This document shows, in pieces, positions 23,232 to 31,586 of a stretch of 36,804 nucleotides of DNA (position 1 is the first letter of the stretch; the number at the start of each line of letters is the position of its first letter). The notes under the pieces were generated by a model that was not told where the DNA came from, made no database searches, and was given only the letters and a program-made list of their open reading frames with translations. The DNA is from Niastella sp. (GTDB taxonomy: Bacteria; Bacteroidota; Bacteroidia; Chitinophagales; Chitinophagaceae), in the NCBI GenBank assembly GCA_017744515.1, contig JAGIBF010000082.1:1-36804 (forward strand). The letters are read 5' to 3'. Both the position numbers and the translations under genes were made by a program.

Positions 23232-24243
23232 GCAAGTTTAGTTTAAGTGAAGCCTTGAAGTATGTACCATTTTTCATGGCGTTCAACGTATGCTTGTGTG
23301 GATACAGCAGTTTCAACCGCCGCTCCAGGTTCACCAGTCCGATACCGGAGGTCTTGTCTTTTGTTTCGGTGGTGGCATGGTTGTATTTGTTCTTTACAAA
23401 TAGTTCCAGCGCTTCTTTGTCGACCTGCAGCTGAATGTCTATTTCAGGATCGTTGATCATGCCAATACCATGCTTAAAGGCATTTTCGATCAGCGGTATC
23501 AGCAGCATGGGCTCTATACACGGATCGTTGGGCAGTGGCTTATTGACCGTGAACATGATCTTCACGTTGTGACCAAAGCGCAGGGTTTGCAGGTCGATAT
23601 AGCTCTGTATATAATCAATTTCTTTAGATAGGTTTACCTTCTCTTCGTCCGACTCATAGAGCATGTAGTGCATGAGGTTACTCAATTCAATGAGGGCAGG
23701 TTCCAGTTTGTCGCTTTTCTTACGGGCCAGGGCCACCATGCTGTTGAGCGTATTGAACATAAAGTGAGGGCTCACCTGCGAACGCAGAAAAGACAGCTCC
23801 ATCGACATGCTTTCTTTTTGCCGGCTCTCGTGCTTCATCACTTCCAAAATAAACCGGTAGGCAGTGCCGGAACCCATCACAAATAGTACGATAAAGAACT
23901 TTGTGACCATATGAGCCCAGATAAATGGTGTGGGTGTATTGGAAAACAAATAGGTAGTCCAGCCGGAGACCAGAGCAATGAATATACAAATGCCGATCGT
24001 GAGCGACAGGTAAGTGACTATTTGCCTCCTGATCAAATACCGGTATAACCAATAAGCGCTGGTATAACAGGCAATGGTGGCCAGTCCCGTCATAATGAAG
24101 GTAGGGATATTGTAAAACGTGTGTTGGGTGTTGGGAATATGGGATTCTTTGAGGGGCATGAGAAAGGTGGGCACCAGTACTATCAATGTGGTAAAGAGTA
24201 CGTGCAGCAAGATGTTCACCAACCGTTTGCGGGATATTTGCAT
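23206..24243 (-). CDS. LytS/YehU-type sensor histidine kinase
   Basis: The 345-residue protein has four hydrophobic segments (about 10-28, 45-68, 76-100 and 108-130), then the His_kinase (PF06580) region with H160 in SQVSPHFMFNTLNSM and a compact ATPase domain with N box LIPLIENAFKHG and G box KTSGIGLVNLERRL. No periplasmic sensor domain is seen; the membrane part itself may sense. It is 4-12 bp-close to nothing upstream on its strand, and overlaps the LytTR gene by 26 bp, so the two are one operon. A minus-strand promoter (CTTG near 24282, TACTTTTG at 24260-24253) implies an almost leaderless mRNA. Confidence 0.93.
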   Translation of the reverse strand: MQISRKRLVNILLHVLFTTLIVLVPTFLMPLKESHIPNTQHTFYNIPTFIMTGLATIACYTSAYWLYRYLIRRQIVTYLSLTIGICIFIALVSGWTTYLFSNTPTPFIWAHMVTKFFIVLFVMGSGTAYRFILEVMKHESRQKESMSMELSFLRSQVSPHFMFNTLNSMVALARKKSDKLEPALIELSNLMHYMLYESDEEKVNLSKEIDYIQSYIDLQTLRFGHNVKIMFTVNKPLPNDPCIEPMLLIPLIENAFKHGIGMINDPEIDIQLQVDKEALELFVKNKYNHATTETKDKTSGIGLVNLERRLKLLYPHKHTLNAMKNGTYFKASLKLNLHDQVPGCR

Positions 24244-24252
24244 AGCTTGTTA

Positions 24253-24282
24253 CAAAAGTACCTTTTTCGGGATAGTAACAAG
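24253..24282 (-). promoter_or_regulatory. Promoter of the LytS-LytTR operon
   Basis: On the minus strand TACTTTTG matches TAnnTTTG, with CTTG 18 bp upstream. The ATG is only 9 nt after the -7 box. Confidence 0.5.
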
Positions 24283-24396
24283 GGCCGGGGGATAATGTGG
24301 GGCATTGTTGCGACAACATGACCTTTTGTGCCGACGAAATGATGGGTAGCGGGGCAATTTTTTTCTTTATCGTAACAAACGAAGCGGTTCCGGGCT

Positions 24397-24428
24397 GTTG
24401 ACAACCAACAGAAAGTAGGATATATTTG
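24397..24428 (+). promoter_or_regulatory. Promoter of the glycosidase-like lipoprotein gene
   Basis: GTTG at 24397-24400 and TATATTTG at 24421-24428 (20-bp spacer) fit the Bacteroidota consensus, 47 bp before the ATG at 24476. Confidence 0.65.
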
Positions 24429-24475
24429 CCCTGCCCAGGCAATGAACGCATCGAACATATTATTAATATCAACTA

Positions 24476-26509
24476 ATGAAGCTTAAGCACTATTACCTTA
24501 TTCTTTTGGTTTGCACTACGGCCTGCAGCGCCGAATCGCCCGACGAACGTACTCCGCCCGCCGGTACCCACAAGATCAATATTATGCCGGGGCGTGATCT
24601 CTGGAATATCACTGCCCGGAAAAATCCTGAGTTGATATTTGACAACAGCATCGAGGAGCAAAGCCGGATGGACCAGGAACAATATATCGGTAATGACCTG
24701 GCAAAGCCCATGGTGTTCTTTATTTCCCTGGGCGATAGCTGCTATACTAAGCTGTCGCTCGATTATTATAATGGTTACGGAGATAGCAAATGGAAGGTAA
24801 CTGCCTACGATAGCAACAGGGTTCAGAAAGGTGAATACAGCTTTGGCGGTGGCCATAAAACCTGGAGCCTTTTGCAGGAAGGGCTGAATGCCATGGCCTC
24901 CCCTATCCGCTTCCTCCGGTTCGAGACCAACGACCCATCTTCCGATGTGCGCGAGATACGTATTTATGGCAATGCCGTGGCGCGCTGCTCACCAATAGCG
25001 CCCAGGGTAGCGCCGGTACAACTTGCCGATCCCGGTATCACCTTCCAGGGTGGCTCAGCCATTGCCGGTAAGGATGTGAATTATATGAAGCTGAGCAATG
25101 GCCTTCCTTTGTATGGTTCATTCCGCTCTCCTTCCAATGTATTTTACTGGGCGCATGACCTGAAATCTTCTGTAGACAAGCAGGAGTTTGAGATCGACAA
25201 GTGGGGCGACTTCGATAAGAACACGTTGAGCTTTCATAAGAAGAATGGTACGCCGGTGATGTTGTACATCAATGGCGCCAATGTAAAAACGGTGAACAGC
25301 CTGAAGGCTACCGACGATTACAATACGTTTACACAAAGCAACGGCTTCAAGGATATTCCTCCCGGCTCCGACAGTACGGCTTATGATTCATGGACCAAGA
25401 GCCATGCGCGGATGTGGAAGATGGTGGCGCACCTTTGGGCCAGCAATCCCAACTCGAAATTGCCAGGTTACCGCGTGTATGGAAACACCCACCCAGACCT
25501 GACACCGGGCCAGGATAAGATCAAGGTATTTGAGATCGGTAATGAGGATGATAAAACATGGATGGGGCTTCCCGCCTATCATTCACCGTTGGTGCAATTT
25601 CAAAAGCTGAAAGCTGCCTGGGATTCCATCAAATCAGTAGACCCTAAAGCGAAAGTGTATCTTGGCGCCTGCCTCAGTCCCGACACCGTTCGCTGGAAAG
25701 CCATGTACTTTCTGAATTACTGGATGTATCCCGGTCAACCTTTCCCGGCTGATGGTTTTTGTTATAACCAGTATATCAATAACCTCTATGGTGGCCAAAG
25801 CCATCATACCAATGCCGATGCCGTGAGCCCTGAGCAATTCAAGGTCACTGAAAAAATAAAAGCATATAAATCTTTCCGGGATCACTATTTCCCTGGAAAG
25901 GGTTTACGCTGGACAGAGATTGGCTATGCTGTTGGCAATAGTGATTATAATGTACGTTCTGTTCCCGGCTTTGATGATACGGTAGTGAGCGCCAACTTCA
26001 TGGTGCGCACACTGGAGCGGGCCGCCGCTGTACCCAATGGGCTGGAAGCTGTGTACAATTATTTTCATACTTCTGATGGTTCAGGTGTGTTCGCTTCCAT
26101 GTTTATGGTGGTAGAGCAGTTTGAAGCCAAAACGTATGCTTACACCGGTTCACACAGGATGCCCATCTGGTGGTGGTATGCCACGCGCATGAACGTGCTG
26201 CACGATTACAAAGGCTGGTCGACCATGGTGAAGGATGGCGATAGTACCGGTGTAACGGTAACGAAGTATGATCATAAGAGCAATCCCAAACTGAAGGTAT
26301 ATTATGTAGTTCGTGGTACTTATAATGGTACTACTTCTGCCAACTACAAAGTGAATGTGGGTAAGGCTACGAAAGCTACACTTGTAACCATGACCATTGG
26401 TAAAGAAGAGGGAACACGGACAGAGTTGCCGGTAAAAAACGGCGAGGTAGTGGTGCCTGTTGTGAATGAGGGACCGCAGTATATAATTACATCTGAACTC
26501 CCGCTGTAG
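24476..26509 (+). CDS. Lipoprotein with a clan GH-A-like glycosidase barrel
   Basis: The 677-residue protein has a short hydrophobic leader with a probable lipidation Cys17 (CTTAC; position -3 is Thr, not the ideal residue). Residues about 35-170 are beta-rich and look like a carbohydrate-binding or discoidin-type domain. The central part (about 200-570) has barrel features: VFEIGNEDD with E357 as candidate acid/base (the NE pair of clan A) and LRWTEIGYA with E481 as candidate nucleophile, then WWWYATRM. A beta domain closes the chain (about 590-677). I would place it near beta-xylosidase/GH39-like or related GH-A enzymes, but the family is not certain and the substrate is unknown. It is monocistronic, between its own promoter and the terminator at 26559. 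Confidence 0.78.
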   Translation: MKLKHYYLILLVCTTACSAESPDERTPPAGTHKINIMPGRDLWNITARKNPELIFDNSIEEQSRMDQEQYIGNDLAKPMVFFISLGDSCYTKLSLDYYNGYGDSKWKVTAYDSNRVQKGEYSFGGGHKTWSLLQEGLNAMASPIRFLRFETNDPSSDVREIRIYGNAVARCSPIAPRVAPVQLADPGITFQGGSAIAGKDVNYMKLSNGLPLYGSFRSPSNVFYWAHDLKSSVDKQEFEIDKWGDFDKNTLSFHKKNGTPVMLYINGANVKTVNSLKATDDYNTFTQSNGFKDIPPGSDSTAYDSWTKSHARMWKMVAHLWASNPNSKLPGYRVYGNTHPDLTPGQDKIKVFEIGNEDDKTWMGLPAYHSPLVQFQKLKAAWDSIKSVDPKAKVYLGACLSPDTVRWKAMYFLNYWMYPGQPFPADGFCYNQYINNLYGGQSHHTNADAVSPEQFKVTEKIKAYKSFRDHYFPGKGLRWTEIGYAVGNSDYNVRSVPGFDDTVVSANFMVRTLERAAAVPNGLEAVYNYFHTSDGSGVFASMFMVVEQFEAKTYAYTGSHRMPIWWWYATRMNVLHDYKGWSTMVKDGDSTGVTVTKYDHKSNPKLKVYYVVRGTYNGTTSANYKVNVGKATKATLVTMTIGKEEGTRTELPVKNGEVVVPVVNEGPQYIITSELPL

Positions 26510-26558
26510 CGGGACAAGCTATGATTTGTTGGATTTAGTGGATTATGAGGATATAAAG

Positions 26559-26594
26559 AAAAGACCTGAGCAGTTGACACGGCTCAGGTCTTTT
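26559..26594. terminator. Bidirectional intrinsic terminator
   Basis: AAAAGACCTGAGC (26559-26571) and GCTCAGGTCTTTT (26582-26594) form a perfect 13-bp stem with a 10-nt loop, A-rich on one side and T-rich on the other. It lies between the convergent glycosidase and nitroreductase genes. Confidence 0.9.
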
Positions 26595-26613
26595 GGTTTA
26601 AGTATTTTAATGA

Positions 26614-27204
26614 TTACTTTATCCAAGTCACTTTGTCTTGTATACTTCCTCTTTTGCCATCGGTGGAGGGCACTTTTATGTAGCCGAGGTAAAAGAAGCC
26701 CATGAACCTATCATCGGGGCCGAGGTTGAAGAGTGTCTTGACTTCTTCTATAAAGGTGATGCCGCCTGTGCTCCAGTAACCACCAACGCCATAGGCATTT
26801 GCTGTGAGGTACATGTTCTGCACTGCGCAGCCCACGGCGGCAATCTCTTCCATCTCCGGAATAACCTGGTGGCGCTTCATGCCAATGGCAATGATGTGTG
26901 AAACCAGCAAAGGCATGTTGAGCATTTGCTCGTACTTCGGTTGTTTGAACTTTGCACCTGCAAATTCTTTGTAGATGGCGGCCTGTTGTGTGGCCAGTGT
27001 TTTCAATCCTTCTCCGCTGAACACGGTAAAGCGCCAGGGCTCGGTGAGCTTGTGGGTGGGCGCCCAGTTGGCATTTTCCAGTATCTGCCAGACGATCTCA
27101 TCGGGGATGACTTTGCCAGGCTCGAATTGCTGGGTAAATACACTGCGACGGGTACGGATCACCTGGTTGATCAGGGCCGGTGTGGATGTTATTGATTCGA
27201 TCAT
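26614..27204 (-). CDS. Nitroreductase-family flavoprotein
   Basis: The 196-residue protein matches the FMN-dependent nitroreductase family (PF00881): RTRRSVFTQQFEPGKVIPDEIVWQILENANWAPTHKLTEPWRF (start and end RTRRSV and EPWRF; residues about 17-60) carries the usual FMN phosphate-contact arginines, and VGCAVQNMYLTANAYGVGGYWSTG (about 128-150) is the central helix and loop. These enzymes reduce nitro compounds or quinones with NAD(P)H; physiological substrate unknown. No signal peptide, so cytosolic. It is tandem with the aspartyl protease gene, with a nonamer repeat tract between. Confidence 0.92.
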   Translation of the reverse strand: MIESITSTPALINQVIRTRRSVFTQQFEPGKVIPDEIVWQILENANWAPTHKLTEPWRFTVFSGEGLKTLATQQAAIYKEFAGAKFKQPKYEQMLNMPLLVSHIIAIGMKRHQVIPEMEEIAAVGCAVQNMYLTANAYGVGGYWSTGGITFIEEVKTLFNLGPDDRFMGFFYLGYIKVPSTDGKRGSIQDKVTWIK

Positions 27205-27221
27205 TCGTATTTGTTTGGAAA

Positions 27222-27260
27222 CACGAATTTAACACACGAATTACACGAATTGTTACGAAT
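27222..27260. repeat. 9-bp-phased CACGAATT repeat
   Basis: ACACGAATT recurs three times and TACGAATT once across 27222-27260, the same unit as at 6497-6573. It lies just upstream of the nitroreductase start. Two small hairpins (GGGCTAAAGCCC near 27280 and GGTCCTTTAGGGCC near 27313) fill the rest of the 134-bp spacer. Confidence 0.65.
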
Positions 27261-27338
27261 TAGGGAAAGAGAGCTTGGGGCTAAAGCCCAAAACTGTTGT
27301 GCCTTTTACCCTGGTCCTTTAGGGCCGGGCAATTCCAA

Positions 27339-28610
27339 TTACTGCACAAAGTCTACATACATGTAACGGAAGTTGATGACCAATTCTTTGAACTGAGACA
27401 TTACATCCTGTCCGAGATTACCATAATAGTAGCGGTCTTTGCTGTTGCTATTGGTTGTTTTTACGCCCAGGTCGGGAATGGAAAGGGACTGACCGCCGAT
27501 GGCAAATACGGTGGTGGGCACCCGCCATGCTTTAGAAGTGGTGTACCCCCCTGCCCCACCCTGCTGCATATCATACATTGTCCCGGTGGCTTCTATCGTG
27601 GCTTTGTATTGATTATAGAATGGCTGGTTGAGGTCGGTGGATTGTGCGCCAGTGTCGAAGGTGAAAGCCAGCTTGTCTTTGTTTACATCGATCTGAATGA
27701 CAGGTGTGAGCTCATCCATACCAAAGTTATGGAGTGGTTTATTGGTTGCTTCAGCCGGTATCGTGATAAAGCCTGTTTTATCGATGCGCACTTCCTGCAA
27801 TTGCTCGATCACCGGAAAACCAATGATACCATTGATCTTGTAAGCGCCGCCTGCAAAGGTCAACACACTATCGGGGAATACAATGAATACTACGTTCTCT
27901 ATTTCCACCTCACCTATACGCATGGATTTGGCAACGCCCAGTTTTGCATCCACATCAATGCCGGTAATCGCCTTTACTTTGAATACCACGTTCATCACAT
28001 CCAGTCCGGCCTTCGCAGCATAGCTTTCCGTGATCACAGACAGGTTGGCTCCGGTGTCGAATACAAAGTCGAAGGTACTGTCCCTAAACTGTACCGGCAC
28101 ATTGATCAGTTTGGCCAGGTCGCGCTTCCAGGCAATGCGGCTGTCTTTGCGGATGCGGGTACGCTGGGCGGGTACTTTTTCCAGTCCCTTCCAGATGATA
28201 TCTGAGTTGGTAACATCCTTCTTGTCCTCATCAGTGAGCGTATGTCCATATCTGGACAGGAGTAATTCGCTAGTAATATGTGCCTGCCGGTATTCGTAGA
28301 GTTTTACGTGGTTATCGATCTTTTTACCAATGAGCCTGCCCAGTTCTTTATCGGTCAGCTTATCGGAATATCTTTTCAGCAGCAGGTCTATGTCTTTATT
28401 GGAAGCGGCAAGTTCATGGAAGAAGTTATGGACAAATGCCTGGAAGTATAGCTTGCGGTGCTCGGGCATTGTTTTTTCCTGTGGGTTTGCCAGTGCTTCG
28501 CGCAATTCGAAGAAATGCCGCTGCTCCAGCAGGCTGTCAAGAGAAGTTTGGGGTGCTGCATGCAGGGTGAAGGTGACCAACAATACCACTGCTACTATGA
28601 ATATTCTCAT
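27339..28610 (-). CDS. Exported retropepsin-like aspartyl protease with two DTG sites
   Basis: About 423 residues from ATG at 28610 (an earlier TTG at 28631 is open). A signal peptide (1-18) is followed by a helical region (about 20-165) and two retropepsin-like domains. The first has FDFVFDTGANLSVIT with D185 and the second LAFTFDTGAQSTDL with D319. In pepsin-type and tandem retropepsin proteins, two such aspartates form one active site. The GIIGFPVIEQ segment (about 261-270) is the hydrophobic-Gly motif that follows in the first lobe. The substrate is unknown; periplasmic or secreted. It sits between a TonB receptor and a nitroreductase gene on the same strand. Confidence 0.88.
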   Translation of the reverse strand: MRIFIVAVVLLVTFTLHAAPQTSLDSLLEQRHFFELREALANPQEKTMPEHRKLYFQAFVHNFFHELAASNKDIDLLLKRYSDKLTDKELGRLIGKKIDNHVKLYEYRQAHITSELLLSRYGHTLTDEDKKDVTNSDIIWKGLEKVPAQRTRIRKDSRIAWKRDLAKLINVPVQFRDSTFDFVFDTGANLSVITESYAAKAGLDVMNVVFKVKAITGIDVDAKLGVAKSMRIGEVEIENVVFIVFPDSVLTFAGGAYKINGIIGFPVIEQLQEVRIDKTGFITIPAEATNKPLHNFGMDELTPVIQIDVNKDKLAFTFDTGAQSTDLNQPFYNQYKATIEATGTMYDMQQGGAGGYTTSKAWRVPTTVFAIGGQSLSIPDLGVKTTNSNSKDRYYYGNLGQDVMSQFKELVINFRYMYVDFVQ

Positions 28611-28699
28611 AAATAAAGGTTGAAGTTGCAAAGTAGTAGCAATCTTCCACCTTTTATTAGTTAAGAAAGTGTGAAATGCCGAAATGACGACATGAAATG

Positions 28700-31264
28700 T
28701 TATCCGCGATCTCCTCCGCCATCTCCACCTTCTTCACCGTTGTTGCGGTTGTTGCGCTTGAAGAGATTGAGGTCGGCTTTACCGAATTTGTAGGTAAAGG
28801 TGATGCGGAAGTTGCGCACGTTACGACGGCGGTAAGAATCCTGGTAGAAGTTCTCCGTGTCGTAAATGGTACCCCAGCGGTTGGTATTGAACACGTCGTT
28901 CACGCTGAAGGTAAGAGTGCCTTTGTTGCCTTTCAGGAAGTCTTTCCTCAGGGCAGCGTCTACACTGTATTGCGCTTTCCGCTTGCCCTGTGGCAATACC
29001 TGTGGTGATTCGTATTCACCAATGGTTTGCAGGCTGAGCTTGTCGAATATTTTGGATTTGCTGCTTACCCGGTAGTTAAGGATCAGCTTGCTTTCCCAGT
29101 TGAAGCCTTCATTGCTGAGGTCAACTTTGCCAAGTTCTGCATTCACTTTGGTGTACTGAAGGTTGAAAGTAGGCGTAAAGTCGAAATTCTTGCCTATCTT
29201 CTGTTGAAGGGTCAGTTCACTACCCCATACGTTTTCGGTATTGGCATTGATGAATGTATTGAGAATGGCATTAGGATCAACTGCCGCATTGTTCAGCTGC
29301 TCATATTGCTGCTGTGAAAGTGTGTCGCTAAACTGGGTGATCTGTCCTTGTGTGTTGCGATAGTATACCACACCGAGAAAACTGCCGGACCCGTACGATT
29401 TATTGTAATTGAATTCAAATGAGCTGGTGAACTGGGGTTTCAGTTCGGGGTTGCCCTGGCGCAGGTTCAAAGGATCGTTGATATCCACAAAGGGGTTCAG
29501 TTGCCAGAAGTTGGGACGTCGTATGCGGCGCGTATAGTTTACCTGGATATCTTCTCCTTCATTCAATGTTTTGGTAATGAAAATGCTTGGGAAGAGGGCA
29601 TCGAATATATTATCGAGCTTTTCAGGATACTTGTATCCAAACTTTTTAGCGCTGTCAACCAGTTCTCCGTCAAACTGTGACTGTTCGGCCCGCAGACCGA
29701 GCTGGTATCCAATGTTACCCAATTTACTGCTATAGGTCACATAAGCAGCATTGACAATCTCGCGGTATTTATAGTTATTACTCAATGGCAGCTTGGTTTC
29801 TGCTCCATTGGCTACTGAAAATGCATTGAAGAGGCTACGGTAACTATTGATGTAACTACGCACTCCCGTTTCGAATTTGGTATGTTCACCACTGGGGTCT
29901 GTATAATCGACTTGTACAGTAACCTGATCGTTATCATTGTTACCATCGTTGCGCACTACATTGGGATTGGCGGCAGGCGTACCATCGGGATTGTAATAGG
30001 AGTTGATGATATTGGAACGGTCGTTACCACTCCCTCTGTTGTAATTGATATCAGCATTCAGCTCTTTACCTGCTTCAGCAAATTTATGTTTGTACAACAA
30101 CTGCGTACTGCTTCTTTGGTTGTTACCACGGCTATTGGTAATGCGGTCACCGTATTGGGTTAAGTTATGGCCGAGGTCGCGGTATTGCTGATATTGTGTT
30201 TCGTCATTCGTGTTGTTACCGCTCACAAAGTTTTGAGAGATCGTAAAGGTGTTGCGGTTATCCATGAAGTAATCTACGCCAAAGCGAACGGAACCAAATT
30301 TGCGGAAACGGTCTGATGATGATTGCTGGTTGAAATAATCCTGCAGGGTACCACCGGCTTTGTTCTGCCGGAATGATTCGCTTTTGGCGATACCTCCTGA
30401 CTGGTTATAGTTGCCACTGACAAAGAAGTTGAATTTATTCTGGCGCAGGTTGAGGGTCAGGTTGCCATTGAGGATATCGGGATAACCGGCGCCGATGGAA
30501 GCAAGTCCGTTGAGTCCCAGTTTTTTATTCTTCTTCAGGATCACATTGATCACACCGCCCGTGCTGGCTGCATCGAATTTGGCCGAGGGGTTGGTGATCA
30601 ACTCTACTCTTTCTATGTTATCGGCGGGGATCTGGTCGAGGGTGAGGATGGTAGGACGACCATCTACAAATATCTGTGGTGTGCTGTTGCGCAGGGTAAC
30701 GTTACCATCTACGTCTACCCCCACAGAGGGGATATTCTTCATCACATCTACTGCGGTACCACCAGAGGCTGTGAGGCTTTTATCTACATCGAAGAATTTG
30801 CGGTCGATGCCCATCTGCAGGGCCGGCTTCTGGCCAGTCACCGTCACCACATCGAGGGTGTTGGCATCCTGCTCCAGTTTGATATTGCCGAGGTCCTGCT
30901 CTGCCGCGCCTTCGCCTGTTTTGCGGAAGCTGACAGTTTGATCGACGGCTTTGAATCCAATGGCTGATATGCTGAGGCGGTAATTACCTTTGGTGGGTAA
31001 GTTTTCGATGCTGAAATCGCCGTTGGGCTTGGAGAGCATGCCGCCGGCGAGGCTGTCTTTATTTTCCCCGGTAATGTCTTTGATGATGATGTAGAGGCGC
31101 ACTGAAGCTGCTTCCACGCCCTTATTGCTTTTACCATCCACGATCCTTCCGTATAAACGGCCAGTTGACTGACCTCTGTGCTCTCCTCCAGCTGCATTAT
31201 TTTCCTGTGTATAAGCGTTCACAAACAAACATGCGATGGCTATCAGGCTCCCTATCTTTTTCAT
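28700..31264 (-). CDS. Outer-membrane beta-barrel (TonB-dependent receptor-like) protein
   Basis: About 854 residues from ATG at 31264 (a TTG at 31315 is open but lacks a signal peptide directly after it). A signal peptide (1-19, cut near AYTQ) is followed by a carboxypeptidase regulatory-like domain (about 30-125), a plug (about 130-230, with IFVDGRPTILTLDQIPADNIERVELIT) and a beta barrel of the outer-membrane beta-barrel type 3 kind (PF14905). The chain ends in a low-complexity tail of Asn, Arg, Gly, Glu and Asp (RNNRNNGEEGGDGGGDRG) instead of a terminal aromatic, which is common in this group. The protease gene follows after 89 bp, so the two may be co-transcribed. Confidence 0.92.
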   Translation of the reverse strand: MKKIGSLIAIACLFVNAYTQENNAAGGEHRGQSTGRLYGRIVDGKSNKGVEAASVRLYIIIKDITGENKDSLAGGMLSKPNGDFSIENLPTKGNYRLSISAIGFKAVDQTVSFRKTGEGAAEQDLGNIKLEQDANTLDVVTVTGQKPALQMGIDRKFFDVDKSLTASGGTAVDVMKNIPSVGVDVDGNVTLRNSTPQIFVDGRPTILTLDQIPADNIERVELITNPSAKFDAASTGGVINVILKKNKKLGLNGLASIGAGYPDILNGNLTLNLRQNKFNFFVSGNYNQSGGIAKSESFRQNKAGGTLQDYFNQQSSSDRFRKFGSVRFGVDYFMDNRNTFTISQNFVSGNNTNDETQYQQYRDLGHNLTQYGDRITNSRGNNQRSSTQLLYKHKFAEAGKELNADINYNRGSGNDRSNIINSYYNPDGTPAANPNVVRNDGNNDNDQVTVQVDYTDPSGEHTKFETGVRSYINSYRSLFNAFSVANGAETKLPLSNNYKYREIVNAAYVTYSSKLGNIGYQLGLRAEQSQFDGELVDSAKKFGYKYPEKLDNIFDALFPSIFITKTLNEGEDIQVNYTRRIRRPNFWQLNPFVDINDPLNLRQGNPELKPQFTSSFEFNYNKSYGSGSFLGVVYYRNTQGQITQFSDTLSQQQYEQLNNAAVDPNAILNTFINANTENVWGSELTLQQKIGKNFDFTPTFNLQYTKVNAELGKVDLSNEGFNWESKLILNYRVSSKSKIFDKLSLQTIGEYESPQVLPQGKRKAQYSVDAALRKDFLKGNKGTLTFSVNDVFNTNRWGTIYDTENFYQDSYRRRNVRNFRITFTYKFGKADLNLFKRNNRNNGEEGGDGGGDRG

Positions 31265-31385
31265 TACCAGGTAGAAATTATCTTCAATAATTGGTTGACA
31301 ATGTTTAGCGTACAAATTAGACGCCCGACTGCCGGCATACTTGCGTACTTATTATTTTGGGAATGCTTTAACATTTGAAGAATAT

Positions 31386-31420
31386 GTGAGAAGTCAAACG
31401 TGAGAAGTGAAAGGGTGAGC
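31386..31420. repeat. Five 7-bp direct repeat units
   Basis: GTGAGAA, GTCAAAC, GTGAGAA, GTGAAAG and GGTGAGC lie in exact register. No facing arm follows; instead a fragment of the dispersed repeat (31434-31461) and a terminator follow. The 322-bp gap 31265-31586 holds only these elements. Confidence 0.55.
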
Positions 31421-31433
31421 CGCCCTTTCTGAA

Positions 31434-31461
31434 ACCCTTCGACAGGCTCAGGGTGACATTG
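31434..31461. repeat. Dispersed repeat fragment (copy 3)
   Basis: The CCTTCGACAGGCTCAGGGTGACA core, in the same orientation as 19121-19188, is seen here without the rest of the element. Confidence 0.75.
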
Positions 31462-31465
31462 GCAT

Positions 31466-31511
31466 AAAAAGAAAATGCAGATTACTTGCTATTGCAAATA
31501 ACCTGCATTTC
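31466..31511 (-). terminator. Terminator of the EF-G paralogue gene
   Basis: AAATGCAG (31473-31480) faces CTGCATTT (31503-31510), and pairing extends inward with a few mismatches. On the minus strand the stem is followed by TTTTCTTTTTATG. It lies 76 bp past the EF-G stop. Confidence 0.7.
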
Positions 31512-31586
31512 TAAACACTGGTAAGCACTCATTCAGTAAGCGTCGCCGGGTTGAGGGACACTGAATGCAACATTGGCGGAAGCTCC

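Noticed and set aside
27297..28205. 302-residue open frame on the plus strand
   Set aside because: It is antisense to the aspartyl protease gene, has no recognisable domain and an atypical composition.
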